Positions 7,149 through 15,344 of a stretch of DNA of 19,716 bases are shown here, one piece after another. Each line of letters starts with the position of its first letter. Within the stretch, counting starts at the first letter, position 1. The notes under the pieces are model-generated. The model did no database searches, was not told the origin of the DNA, and was given only the letters and a program-made list of their open reading frames with translations. This DNA is from Bacteroidota bacterium (lineage in GTDB: Bacteria > Bacteroidota > Bacteroidia > Bacteroidales > Prolixibacteraceae): positions 1 through 19,716 of the forward strand of contig JAMDDG010000054.1 in the NCBI GenBank assembly GCA_023488865.1. The letters are read 5' to 3'. A program made the position numbers and the translations under genes.

Positions 7149-7304
7149 CGAGTCGGAACGACGAAGCAATCTGCTGATTTACAGTTAATTATAGATTAAA
7201 CTCATGCTCTTTTCTGATCGCTGATGTTATCGTCTCACAACGGTTTGATGACAGAAGAAAAAAATCTGTCATTGGTAGGAGGTACGACGAAGCAATCTGT
7301 TGAT
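7142..7304. repeat. two direct copies of a CATTG...CGACGAAGCAATCTG dispersed repeat
   Basis: GTCATTGCGAGTCGGAACGA... (7142-7178) and GTCATTGGTAGGAGGTACGA... (7269-7304) share GTCATTG at the left and ACGACGAAGCAATCTGYTGAT at the right. The CATTGCGAG...GAAGCAATCT pattern resembles a short interspersed palindromic repeat known from many bacterial phyla. Between the copies (7180-7260) I see nothing recognisable. With the hairpin before it, this fills the whole 351-base gap between tonB and the PstS-like gene. Confidence 0.7.
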
Positions 7305-7357
7305 AATCTGGCGAATATAGAAATCTGATATTGGTAGACAAAATTGAATGCATGTAC

Positions 7358-8296
7358 ATGAGAAACTCTCTTTTTTTACTGATCATCCTTCTTTTTGCCA
7401 GCGGGTGCCGGTTTTTTAAAGGGGATCCCTACCGGAATACCACCATCTCCGGAACCACGACCATTGCCGTAGATGAAACTTTTCGCCCGGTGATAGAAGC
7501 AGAGATCGATCTTTTCAAGGGGATCTATGGCTATGCCGAGATCAATGCCCGATACCTGCCCGAAAACGAAGCCTTTGAACAACTGTTGAATGACAGCGTC
7601 CAGCTGATCATCGCTTCCCGCCGGTTGAAAGCAGACGAAATTGCCACAATTAACAAACGGAAGCTTTTCCCAAAAGAACTCAAAATTGCAACAGATGCCA
7701 TCGCGCTGATTGTAAATCCCTCCAACAAAGACTCACTGCTCTCGCTGAAACAAATCAGGGATATTCTGGGTGGAAAAATTTCGAAGTGGAACCAGCTAAA
7801 CCCTGCGTACGCGGATGTGCCCATCCGGGTGCTCTTCGATAACGAAAAATCGGGCATTGTCAAATACATGGTCGACTCCATTTGTCATGGTAATTTCTCA
7901 ACAACCAATGTTTCTGCATTGGAATACAACCGGGAAGTGATCGAATATACTGCCAATCACCCGGATGTGCTGGGTTTTATTGGCACAAGCTGGATCGGCA
8001 ACCGAAACGACTCGTTGCACCTCTCTTTTCACAAGAAGATCAAAGTGGTCGCGGTCAGTGAAGCGGATGTCCCTACCTATGAAAACAGTTACAAACCTTA
8101 TCAGGCCTATATGCTCGATAACATGTACCCGCTAACACGTTCCATATTTATGATCAATGCGGAACCACGTAACGGACTTTCCTCCGGATTTGCCTCGTTT
8201 GTAGCCAGCGACAAAGGGCAGCGGATCATCCTGAAATCAGGGATCCTTCCGGCGGTCGCCCCAACCAGGGTCGTTAATGTCAGGCCAGATTTGTAA
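7358..8296 (+). CDS. PstS-like phosphate-binding-family lipoprotein
   Basis: The 312-residue product starts with a lipoprotein signal (MRNSLFLLIILLFASGC, lipobox ASGC, Cys17), so it should be membrane-anchored and face the periplasm. The mature part is a type II periplasmic-binding fold of the PstS family: ISGTTTIAVDETFRPVIEAE, then IIASRRLKADE, ATDAIALIVNPSN, and LKQIRDILGGKISKWNQL. No PstC/A/B transporter genes are nearby. It sits instead in the exb-tonB operon, a recurring Bacteroidota context, so a role with the TonB machine or in ligand sensing is more likely than phosphate import. The frame opens at a TTG (7331), and ATGs occur at 7352 and 7358. The last gives the cleanest signal peptide. 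The ligand is unknown. Confidence 0.87.
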   Translation: MRNSLFLLIILLFASGCRFFKGDPYRNTTISGTTTIAVDETFRPVIEAEIDLFKGIYGYAEINARYLPENEAFEQLLNDSVQLIIASRRLKADEIATINKRKLFPKELKIATDAIALIVNPSNKDSLLSLKQIRDILGGKISKWNQLNPAYADVPIRVLFDNEKSGIVKYMVDSICHGNFSTTNVSALEYNREVIEYTANHPDVLGFIGTSWIGNRNDSLHLSFHKKIKVVAVSEADVPTYENSYKPYQAYMLDNMYPLTRSIFMINAEPRNGLSSGFASFVASDKGQRIILKSGILPAVAPTRVVNVRPDL

Positions 8297-8307
8297 ACGA
8301 ACAGAAA

Positions 8308-8336
8308 ACAGTGAACAGTGAATAACGAACAGTGAA
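8308..8336 (+). repeat. short ACAGTGAA repeats before the TPR gene
   Basis: Three copies of ACAGTGAA (8308-8315, 8315-8322, 8329-8336) fill the gap between the PstS-like and TPR genes, and the last runs into the ATG. It looks like slippage-prone filler. No Shine-Dalgarno sequence is visible. Confidence 0.6.
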
Positions 8337-10054
8337 TGAAGAAATACTTATTTTCCTTGATTTTAATCTTAATTTCAGCTTTAGTTGGTAAGTCTCAGGG
8401 GACTGCCAGCCAGGGATCATTTTATCTCAACGAGCTGCAGTTTGGCAAGGCCAGGAGTAATTTTCAGGGTGTTTTGAAAGATAAGCCCAATGATGTCGCC
8501 GCCTTAATCGGGGTTGGAGATGCCTATCTGGCTTTAAATGTGGTTGACAGTGCAAAGTTAACATTTCAGAAAGCGCTCGCCCTCGATACCAAAAATCCTT
8601 ATGCGTTGGTTGGGATGGGCAAAGTAGCGCTGATGCACAACGACCGCGCCGGTGAAGCGACCTATTTTGACCGGGCCAGAAGGGCCGGCAAAACTGACCC
8701 TGAACTCTATTGTGCCGTAGCCGAAGGATGCATGAACCTGTCGAAACAGGATACCGTCACCGCCCTTCTATTTCTGAACCAGGGACTTGAGGTCAATCAA
8801 AAATATGCCAATCTTCACCTCTTAACAGGAAACCTGGAAACTTTAAAGAGAAACGTTGGCAATGCGGTCAATGCTTATGAAAGGGCCATTTTCTTTGATC
8901 CAAAATCCGCGATAGCATACCGTAACCTGGGTTATATTCAGTCCATTTCCCGCTCCTACCGGGATGCGTTGGACAACTTCAACGAATCAATTAAGCTCAG
9001 TCCCGATCAAATTCTGGTTTACAAATACCTGGGCGACCTGTTCTATTCTACCGGAAGGTATCCCGAAGCAGAAAAGGCTTACCAAACCTATCTATCCAAA
9101 GCGGAAGTGACTTCGGATGACAAAGAGCGTTTTGCCTTTACCCTTTTTTTCAACAAGAAATACAAGGAAGCAGCCGATCTGCTCGAACAGGTGCTGGCAG
9201 TCAACAACGACGAATCTGTTTTACTGCGGATCAGGGGTTACATTGCCTGCGAAACTGGCGATTATCAGAAAGGGTTGGAGTACATGACGAAATTCTTTCA
9301 GCTTCACGACCCAAAAAAATTGCTCTCCTCCGATTACAGTTACTATGCCAAAATTCTGCAAAATGTAGGGAAAGATTCCCTGGCCCTGGCCAACTTCGAA
9401 AAAGCCCTTGTTTTGGATCCTTCGAAAACAGAGATCTACGGGGAGATGGCCAGTCTTGCGGCCAAAAGCAGAATGCACAAAGAGGCAGCCCGCTACTACC
9501 TAAAAATGATGGATAATGGGGCGGATAAGCTGGTTACCTGGTTCCGGACCGGGAGGGAATTTTATTTCGAAGGGGATAGCTGGAGATCCAAATTTGATTC
9601 GCTGAAAGAAATTCAAAGAACGAAGAAAATTCCATTTGCCGATAGCACGCAAATGCGGGAAACCATAAGAAATTACTATGCCAAAGCTGACAGCGCTTTC
9701 GCGCAGGTTACCCTGTTAAGTCCCGATTTTGCCGGAGGACATATCTGGAAAGGAAGGATGCAGTCGCTCCTCGATCCCGATGCGGAAACCCCCGGGGCCA
9801 AAGAATCTTACGAAAAGGCATTGACCCTTCTGGAAAAGGGCGATCCTGGTAAGGACCAAAAATCGGTCATCGAATGTTGCAAATACCTGGGATACTATTA
9901 CTACCTTGGCTTTGAAAGGCTTTTCAAATCCAACAAGCAGCAAGCCGCAGAGATGATGGCTAAATCCATTGAATATTTTACCAAGATAGCCGCCCTTGAT
10001 CCTACCGATGCCCAGGCAAAAGAGGTGCTTGGCAAACTGAAAGGGAAGAAATAA
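8336..10054 (+). CDS. secreted tetratricopeptide-repeat protein
   Basis: The 572-residue product has a signal peptide (MKKYLFSLILILISALVGKSQG) and is otherwise almost entirely TPR helix pairs. Clear units include GVGDAYLALNVVDSAKLTFQ, NLGYIQSISRSYRDALDNFN with SIKLSP, KYLGDLFYSTGRYPEAEKAY, and a last unit near the C-terminus (YFTKIAALDPTDAQAKEVLG). I estimate eight to ten units. It should be a periplasmic scaffold. As last gene of the exb-tonB operon, it may organise the TonB complex or the PstS-like lipoprotein, but no partner can be read from the sequence. The ATG at 8336 gives the signal peptide directly. No enzymatic motif was seen. Confidence 0.9.
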   Translation: MKKYLFSLILILISALVGKSQGTASQGSFYLNELQFGKARSNFQGVLKDKPNDVAALIGVGDAYLALNVVDSAKLTFQKALALDTKNPYALVGMGKVALMHNDRAGEATYFDRARRAGKTDPELYCAVAEGCMNLSKQDTVTALLFLNQGLEVNQKYANLHLLTGNLETLKRNVGNAVNAYERAIFFDPKSAIAYRNLGYIQSISRSYRDALDNFNESIKLSPDQILVYKYLGDLFYSTGRYPEAEKAYQTYLSKAEVTSDDKERFAFTLFFNKKYKEAADLLEQVLAVNNDESVLLRIRGYIACETGDYQKGLEYMTKFFQLHDPKKLLSSDYSYYAKILQNVGKDSLALANFEKALVLDPSKTEIYGEMASLAAKSRMHKEAARYYLKMMDNGADKLVTWFRTGREFYFEGDSWRSKFDSLKEIQRTKKIPFADSTQMRETIRNYYAKADSAFAQVTLLSPDFAGGHIWKGRMQSLLDPDAETPGAKESYEKALTLLEKGDPGKDQKSVIECCKYLGYYYYLGFERLFKSNKQQAAEMMAKSIEYFTKIAALDPTDAQAKEVLGKLKGKK

Positions 10055-10059
10055 GTATA

Positions 10060-10083
10060 GAAGCGCTTTAAAAACAAAGCTTC
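10060..10083. terminator. possible bidirectional terminator between convergent genes
   Basis: GAAGC(GC)TTT at 10060-10069 pairs with AAAGCTTC at 10076-10083, leaving a 2-nt bulge and a short A-rich loop. It fills the 30-base gap between the convergent TPR and AraC genes. No strong T-run follows on either strand, so efficiency is uncertain. Confidence 0.4.
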
Positions 10084-10084
10084 A

Positions 10085-11092
10085 CTACTGATTTCGATTT
10101 TGCCTAAACTCCAGCGGCGTTTGTTTAAAATAAGCTTTAAAAACTTTGGTAAAATATTGGTTCGACGAAAATCCGCAATCGTAGGCAATAGACGTAATCG
10201 TACTTCCCGGGTTTTCTCCGATCAGTTTTTTGGCTTTCCGGAGCCGGAGTTTATTCAGGTAGTTTACAGGCGTACAATTGGTCAACTGATAACAATGCTT
10301 CGAAAACTGAGTGACTCCAAGTCCGCAATGCCCGGCCATGTCGTTTACAGTCCAGTAGTTGGCCAGATCGTCTTCCAGGCTATTAAGGAAAATTGAGACA
10401 CTCCGCTTCGATTCAATCAAGGCGTCATTCAATGCCGGTCTATCCTTTTTTAGCATTTCAAGGAACAAAATCAGTACTTCGTTGAGGTAAACCTTGATGC
10501 GCGAATCGAAATGTTCTTTTTCGTGGTATTTGGCCATCCGCCCGATTTGGGCAAAACAACGTTTCATTTCGTCGCCTACGCGCCAAACGGGTTGTTCGTT
10601 CAACCTTAATATACGGGTGAGCTCATCGAGATCGTCTTTACTTAAAATAACCCAATCCGGCCAAACCCATTCCTGATGTGGCTGACGTACACCTAGATCG
10701 ATAATAAACCAATGTAGCTTGCACAAACCGATATTTGGCTTGCCAAGCTTGTGTAAAATCCATGGACGGGTAATGGTTAACGTATTTGGTTCGAGCTCGT
10801 ATTGGTGGTCGTCAAGTAAAAAACTGAGATTTCCTGTTTCCAGTAAACAAATTTCAATACCTTCATTCCTGTGCCAATCGAGACCCCAGTCCTGAATTGT
10901 CTCAGAGTTCCAGTAGCCGATGGATTTGATACCTTTCAATTCATTTTTCTTCAATGGAAATCCAGGATAAGTTCCACGAACTAGGGTATACATTTCAATC
11001 TGCTTTTTTCCCCACGCATTGGCGAGGGGAGCACAGGAATCAGGATAGTAAATTTCCTCATTAGGCTCAACAAATTTAACTTTTTTACTCAT
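10085..11092 (-). CDS. AraC-family transcriptional regulator
   Basis: The 335-residue product has a cupin-like ligand-sensing N-terminal half (GLDWHRNEGIEICLLETGNL, then LEPNTLTITRPWILHKLG) and a C-terminal AraC double helix-turn-helix over roughly the last 95 residues. The second helix-turn-helix reads TSIAYDCGFSSNQYFTKVFK, followed by TPLEFRQ, which is diagnostic. The sensor half suggests binding of a sugar or similar small molecule. The frame opens at a TTG (11098), but the ATG at 11092 (MSKKVKFVEP) is the better start. It is divergent from the ThuA-PmoA/Gfo/epimerase operon across a 101-base gap, so it is the likely regulator of that operon. Confidence 0.92.
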   Translation of the reverse strand: MSKKVKFVEPNEEIYYPDSCAPLANAWGKKQIEMYTLVRGTYPGFPLKKNELKGIKSIGYWNSETIQDWGLDWHRNEGIEICLLETGNLSFLLDDHQYELEPNTLTITRPWILHKLGKPNIGLCKLHWFIIDLGVRQPHQEWVWPDWVILSKDDLDELTRILRLNEQPVWRVGDEMKRCFAQIGRMAKYHEKEHFDSRIKVYLNEVLILFLEMLKKDRPALNDALIESKRSVSIFLNSLEDDLANYWTVNDMAGHCGLGVTQFSKHCYQLTNCTPVNYLNKLRLRKAKKLIGENPGSTITSIAYDCGFSSNQYFTKVFKAYFKQTPLEFRQNRNQ

Positions 11093-11113
11093 TACCAAAA
11101 GAATAATGCTTAT

Positions 11114-11136
11114 ATTATTTTTCAGTGTAAAATAAT
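11114..11136. promoter_or_regulatory. inverted repeat, possible operator between araC-type gene and the catabolic operon
   Basis: ATTATTTT (11114-11121) and AAAATAAT (11129-11136) form a perfect 8-bp inverted repeat around a 7-nt spacer in the divergent intergenic region. It could be an operator, but AraC proteins often bind direct repeats and AT-rich palindromes arise easily by chance. Confidence 0.3.
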
Positions 11137-11161
11137 GAAATAGTTTCCGAAGAGAAAAATT

Positions 11162-11169
11162 TATTTTTG
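11162..11169 (+). promoter_or_regulatory. candidate -7 box for the ThuA-PmoA operon
   Basis: TATTTTTG matches TAnnTTTG exactly and lies 25 bases before the chosen ATG (11194). A -33 TTTG at ideal distance is absent (nearest is GTTTCC at about 11143-11148), as might be expected of an activator-dependent promoter. Confidence 0.45.
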
Positions 11170-11193
11170 AATTGTCTGAAAACTAACATTCCG

Positions 11194-12855
11194 ATGAGAC
11201 GCAAACAAATATCATTTTTGATCATTTGCCTTCTGGTAAATTCCTACTTTTCCATTACTTTGCTGGCCGGAAATAAAATCAATCTGCTTTTGTTAAGTGG
11301 GAAAAACAATCATGATTGGCAGAAGACTACGCCGAAACTCCAAACAATTTTTAATCAAAGTAACCTTTTTGCGGTATCAGTTACCGAAAGGCCCGACACT
11401 TTATCCGAGCTGTCGCTGAAACATTTTCAACTTATAGTCAGCAATTGGAATGCCTGGCCTGAAAAAAATTGTACATGGACTGAAACCACCAAAAGTGCAA
11501 TTATGAATTTTGTCAACAATGGTAAGGGAATCGTCTTCGTTCATGCTTCCGGATCGGCTAATTACGACTGGCCGGAATATCAGAAAATGGGAGCTGCTTC
11601 GTGGGGCGACAGCACAAAGCACGGAAAAGTGGATGCATTTCAGGTTAAATTTACACAGTTTGATTGTCCGGTAACCAAAGACTTATCCGATTTTTGGACT
11701 ACCGACGAACTGTGGGTAAATTCACGGATCAGCGGATCGCCAATGGTTTTGGCCAAAGCTTTTGCCCCAGTTTCAAACAACGGTTCTGACGAACTGGAAC
11801 CAATCATGTTTTGCGGTAAATTTGGGAATGGCCGTTCGTTTTCCCTGCTGCTTGGGCACAATGCGCAAACCATGAATAACTTTGGATTCCAGACTTTGCT
11901 GCTGCGTGGATCGGAGTGGGCTGCCACCGGAAAAGTTTCGCAAAAAGTTCCGGATGAACTGAGTGTAAATATTCTATCCAGAAAACTCGCCTGGCAAAAA
12001 GGAAAAAATTCGGTAGCCTTGCTGAATAATGGGAAAATAGTCTGGCAACACCATTTTAATAAGGCAGAAGGGAAACCCTATTTTCATCCACTTTCAACTA
12101 TTGGCGGCTCTGTGCTTACCGGGCTTCGGCCTAAAGATCATCCCTGGCACCGGGCAATCTGGTTCTCCTGGAAGTATATCAATGGCCTCAACTATTGGGA
12201 AGAAGACCGCGAAACCGGCAAATCGGAGGGAATTACGGAACTGAAGTCAGTGAAGTATAAACTAACCAAACAGTTTGGGGCTGAATTTAATATGGAGCTT
12301 ACCTATCATCCTCCGACAGGGAAAGAGCTGCTGAAAGAAGAACGATCGGTTCGTTTGTCCGCACCCGCAAAAGACGGCAGCTATTTTATGGATTGGAAAA
12401 GCACTTTTACGGCTTTGGCTGATGAAGTGGTACTCGACAGAACTCCTTTGCCAGGTGAACCTCACGGGCAATCGTGGGGTGGATATGCCGGTTTTTCGGC
12501 AAGATTAAATAATCAGCTTTGGGATGTAAAAGCAGTCAACGATTCGGGACTAACCGGACAATTACATGGAAAGGTATCGCGATGGATGACTTATGAAGCG
12601 AAAAACCTGAAAGGACAGACGGTAGCTCTGACCATTTTTGACCATCCATCGAACATCAATTACCCGAACAAGTGGTTCATTTCGAATGACCCCAGAACTC
12701 CGTTTTATTATTTCAGTCCGGCAGTGATCTTTGATTCAAGATTAGTGCTAAAAAAAGGGGAGAAACTTCAACTCAAATACCGCCTGCTGGTAGGCTCTGG
12801 AGAAATAGATCAGACGAAATTAAATTCAAACTGGAACCAATTTAAAACTAAATAA
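11194..12855 (+). CDS. secreted ThuA-PmoA (DUF6807) fusion protein
   Basis: The 553-residue product begins with a signal peptide (MRRKQISFLIICLLVNSYFSITLLAG). Residues about 24-245 form a ThuA-like domain, class I glutamine amidotransferase-like fold: INLLLLSGKNNHDW at the start, GIVFVHASGSANYDWPEY in the middle, then GKFGNGRSFSLLLGHNAQTM and RGSEWAATG. Residues about 255-553 form a PmoA-type domain with DHPWHRAIWFSW (from Asp315), GLNYWEED and GEPHGQSWGGYAGFSAR. Neither domain has a proven reaction that I can state. ThuA takes its name from trehalose utilisation, and PmoA is a misnomer unrelated to methane oxidation. The frame opens at a TTG (11167), and the ATG at 11194 gives the signal peptide. 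The next gene begins 1 base after the stop. Confidence 0.85.
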   Translation: MRRKQISFLIICLLVNSYFSITLLAGNKINLLLLSGKNNHDWQKTTPKLQTIFNQSNLFAVSVTERPDTLSELSLKHFQLIVSNWNAWPEKNCTWTETTKSAIMNFVNNGKGIVFVHASGSANYDWPEYQKMGAASWGDSTKHGKVDAFQVKFTQFDCPVTKDLSDFWTTDELWVNSRISGSPMVLAKAFAPVSNNGSDELEPIMFCGKFGNGRSFSLLLGHNAQTMNNFGFQTLLLRGSEWAATGKVSQKVPDELSVNILSRKLAWQKGKNSVALLNNGKIVWQHHFNKAEGKPYFHPLSTIGGSVLTGLRPKDHPWHRAIWFSWKYINGLNYWEEDRETGKSEGITELKSVKYKLTKQFGAEFNMELTYHPPTGKELLKEERSVRLSAPAKDGSYFMDWKSTFTALADEVVLDRTPLPGEPHGQSWGGYAGFSARLNNQLWDVKAVNDSGLTGQLHGKVSRWMTYEAKNLKGQTVALTIFDHPSNINYPNKWFISNDPRTPFYYFSPAVIFDSRLVLKKGEKLQLKYRLLVGSGEIDQTKLNSNWNQFKTK

Positions 12856-12856
12856 C

Positions 12857-14218
12857 ATGGAAAAAATGAATTCATCAAGAAGACGATTTTTGAAAAATGC
12901 TGCAGTAATAACCGGTGGTGCAATTGTAGCGCCTGCCATTTTGTCAAGGTGCACCAAAGGCGCAAACGACCGAATCCTTCTGGCCCATATTGGAGTTGGC
13001 GGTATGGGTCAGGCAGCCCTGCGTAGTTGGTTTATGCCACTCGAAACTGCATATTCCGTGGCCACTTGCGATACTTTCCTCGATAGACGAACAAGATCTG
13101 CCCAGTATGTTAATCAAACCTATGCGAAAAAAAATATAAAAGCGCCGGAATGCTTGCCATATCTCGATTTCGATGAAATTTTGCAACGAAAAGATATTGA
13201 TGCGGTGAATATTACTACACCCGACCACTGGCATGTGTTGGCTGCAATAAAAGCTGCCAGGGCCGGGAAACATGTGATGTTGGCTAAACCATTAGGTTTG
13301 AGTTATCCGGATTTCAAAATCCTGGGGAAAGAACTGAAAGCGAATAATGTAAGGTTTCATTATGGGACACAACAGCGGGCAATGAGCCACATGAAGATGG
13401 CAGTAGGCATGGTGAAAGATGGCAAAATTGGTGAAGTGGAAAGGGTTGACGTATGGGCCCCCGGGAAAAACAATGTCCCATCGCCTCAATGCAACGAAGT
13501 TCCGGTCCCTAACGATTTTGATTATGACAGATGGACCGGACCCGCCCGGTTGAACCCTTATTGCCCGAAGCGGGTGACTAATAATAGTTCGTATTTTCAA
13601 TATGATTACAGTATCGGTTTTTTGGCCGGCTGGGGGGCACACCCGCTCGATATCATGATTTGGGCCATGAAGGATAAAATGGATGGTGAATATACCTGCG
13701 AAGGAACAGGAACATTCTGGGAACCGGGCGGAATCTATAACAATATCTATTCATGGGATCTGAACTACGCATATAAATCAGGCGTTAAATTGCATTTTAT
13801 GAGTACCGATGTTGTTGAGAACAAGAACATTTGGAGCTATAGGAAAATTAAAGATTACAATACAACCACATTTTTTGGAACGAAAGGCTGGATCTCTGTT
13901 GGAAGAAATTCCGCAGAATCAAATATTCCTGGGCTTCAACAAAAATTTGATGAATTCCCTCGGGAAGGTCAAAATGGTATGATTAAAGAAGATGGCTATA
14001 AAATGGGGCAACTGTTTATTGATGTCGTTAAAGGTACTGTGAAAGAAACTTGTCCGCTCGACGAGGCAATTATGTCCGACTGTGTTAGCCACATGGGGGA
14101 TATTGCTATCAGGACCGGAAGAAAGATCACATGGAATCCTGTGATTGGTGAAGTTGTTGGCGATCCGGAGGCAAATAAACTTTTCATACGTGAAAATCGC
14201 AAACCCTATACCGCTTAA
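12857..14218 (+). CDS. Tat-exported Gfo/Idh/MocA-family oxidoreductase
   Basis: The 453-residue NAD(P)-dependent dehydrogenase carries a twin-arginine leader (SSRRRFLKNAAVITGGAIVA), so it should be exported folded, with cofactor bound, to the periplasm. The Rossmann motif GVGGMG spans residues 46-51. PDHWHVLAAIKAARAGKHV precedes the catalytic-lysine motif, which reads A-K-P (143-145) in place of the family's usual E-K-P. GAHPLD (260-265) supplies the His/Asp typical of the substrate site. The family oxidises hydroxyls of sugars, polyols and glycosides, but the substrate here is unknown. The start is 12857, or 12866, which would match the leader of the next gene. It is almost contiguous with the preceding gene. 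Confidence 0.92.
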   Translation: MEKMNSSRRRFLKNAAVITGGAIVAPAILSRCTKGANDRILLAHIGVGGMGQAALRSWFMPLETAYSVATCDTFLDRRTRSAQYVNQTYAKKNIKAPECLPYLDFDEILQRKDIDAVNITTPDHWHVLAAIKAARAGKHVMLAKPLGLSYPDFKILGKELKANNVRFHYGTQQRAMSHMKMAVGMVKDGKIGEVERVDVWAPGKNNVPSPQCNEVPVPNDFDYDRWTGPARLNPYCPKRVTNNSSYFQYDYSIGFLAGWGAHPLDIMIWAMKDKMDGEYTCEGTGTFWEPGGIYNNIYSWDLNYAYKSGVKLHFMSTDVVENKNIWSYRKIKDYNTTTFFGTKGWISVGRNSAESNIPGLQQKFDEFPREGQNGMIKEDGYKMGQLFIDVVKGTVKETCPLDEAIMSDCVSHMGDIAIRTGRKITWNPVIGEVVGDPEANKLFIRENRKPYTA

Positions 14219-14241
14219 CATTCATAAAGAATACTGGAAAA

Positions 14242-15186
14242 ATGAATTCAACAAGAAGGCAGTTCTTGAAAAATACTGCTGCAATTACCGGAGGAGTAAT
14301 TGTGTCACCAACAATTTTATCATCAAGCATTAAAAATATGGCAAAATACAGAATAGCACTCAATATGGAATTCTGCCGCAGTGCAAACAAATCGTTCGAA
14401 GAAGGGGTAAAGATTGCATCACAAATTGGTTATAAATATATTGAACCGATGGTGCATACAGGTTATGAATTGCTCAGTGAAGTAAACTATTTTCATTCCT
14501 TTTCGATGGAGGAAGACCCTTTACTGATGCAAGAAATCTGTAATAAATATGGGATGAAAGTTTCAAGTCTTTCGGCCCATTCGCCTTTAATGAAGCCAGA
14601 AGCAGCCGTTTCGAGATTAACCCGTGCAATGGTTTTAGCTTCATCCATTGGTTGCGATTATCTAAATTCGGATGAAATGATAAAGCCAGATTGGATGGAT
14701 GACGAACTGGCCTTAAGTACCATGAAATACACCTTAAAAAAGATGTCTTTAGTGGCTGCCCGTCATCGAAAATATATCTGTATTGAACCACATGGTATTT
14801 ATACCAAAACAACTGATGGACTAATGAGAATAGTCAAATTGGTCAATTCCCCCTGGATAAAGGTAAACTGGGATACCGGAAACAGTTATCTGGCTGGCAT
14901 TGAAGATCCCTATGAAGGGCTTGAAAAAGTGCGAAACTACGTTTATCATGTTCATGCAAAAGATATCAGTTTTGAGCACAGTCGGAATGAACGTGGCAAA
15001 GTTACCGGTACGCCAGTGGGCTGTGCCTGTGGTGAAGGTGTTGTTGATTGGGAACGGGTGATGAAAATAATGGAACCTGTTGACCGGGAAATATTCCTAT
15101 CCGTTGAATGCGGAGAGATTGACGAAGCAGAACGTTCGCTCGAATTTCTGAAGAAAACATTTGCTTCACAATTGATTGAAATTTGA
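14242..15186 (+). CDS. Tat-signal sugar phosphate isomerase/epimerase-family TIM barrel
   Basis: The 314-residue protein has a twin-arginine leader (STRRQFLKNTAAITGGVIV), then a xylose-isomerase-like TIM barrel. Likely metal ligands are visible at the usual strands: Glu182 (IEPHG), Asp211 (WDTGN), His236/His238 (HVHAKD) and Glu289 (VECGE). Such enzymes interconvert or dehydrate keto-sugars and inososes. Next to a Gfo/Idh dehydrogenase, it may act on the keto product. Export is unusual for this fold but not unique in Bacteroidota. It lies 23 bases after the dehydrogenase gene and is the last gene of the operon. No clear terminator was found in the 158 bases that follow. Confidence 0.9.
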   Translation: MNSTRRQFLKNTAAITGGVIVSPTILSSSIKNMAKYRIALNMEFCRSANKSFEEGVKIASQIGYKYIEPMVHTGYELLSEVNYFHSFSMEEDPLLMQEICNKYGMKVSSLSAHSPLMKPEAAVSRLTRAMVLASSIGCDYLNSDEMIKPDWMDDELALSTMKYTLKKMSLVAARHRKYICIEPHGIYTKTTDGLMRIVKLVNSPWIKVNWDTGNSYLAGIEDPYEGLEKVRNYVYHVHAKDISFEHSRNERGKVTGTPVGCACGEGVVDWERVMKIMEPVDREIFLSVECGEIDEAERSLEFLKKTFASQLIEI

Positions 15187-15344
15187 ATTGATGATTATAT
15201 TCACCAGGGAAGAGAGATCTAAGTCAGTTTAAAACTCAATGGTTGATACCCAACTATTCGGATAAAATCAACTTTAGGAAGAAAAAACAGTTGATTAAGA
15301 AAAGTAGAAAGGGGCAAAGAAGATTGTAATCAGGTTAAGGCCAT

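Noticed and set aside
7011..7199. 62-codon ORF after tonB
   Set aside because: It runs through the 24-bp inverted repeat and the dispersed repeat and has no signal, domain or sensible start context. It is a by-product of repeat sequence.
7142..7304. CRISPR-like direct repeats
   Set aside because: Only two imperfect copies, spaced about 127 bases apart start to start, with no spacer series and no cas genes.
12950..12960. Lipobox in the Gfo/Idh leader (ILSRC)
   Set aside because: Arg directly before the Cys is unfavourable for signal peptidase II, and the twin-arginine motif already explains export.
15187..15344. Terminator or small RNA after the epimerase gene
   Set aside because: No stem longer than a few base pairs and no T-run could be found. 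The region holds nothing I can support.
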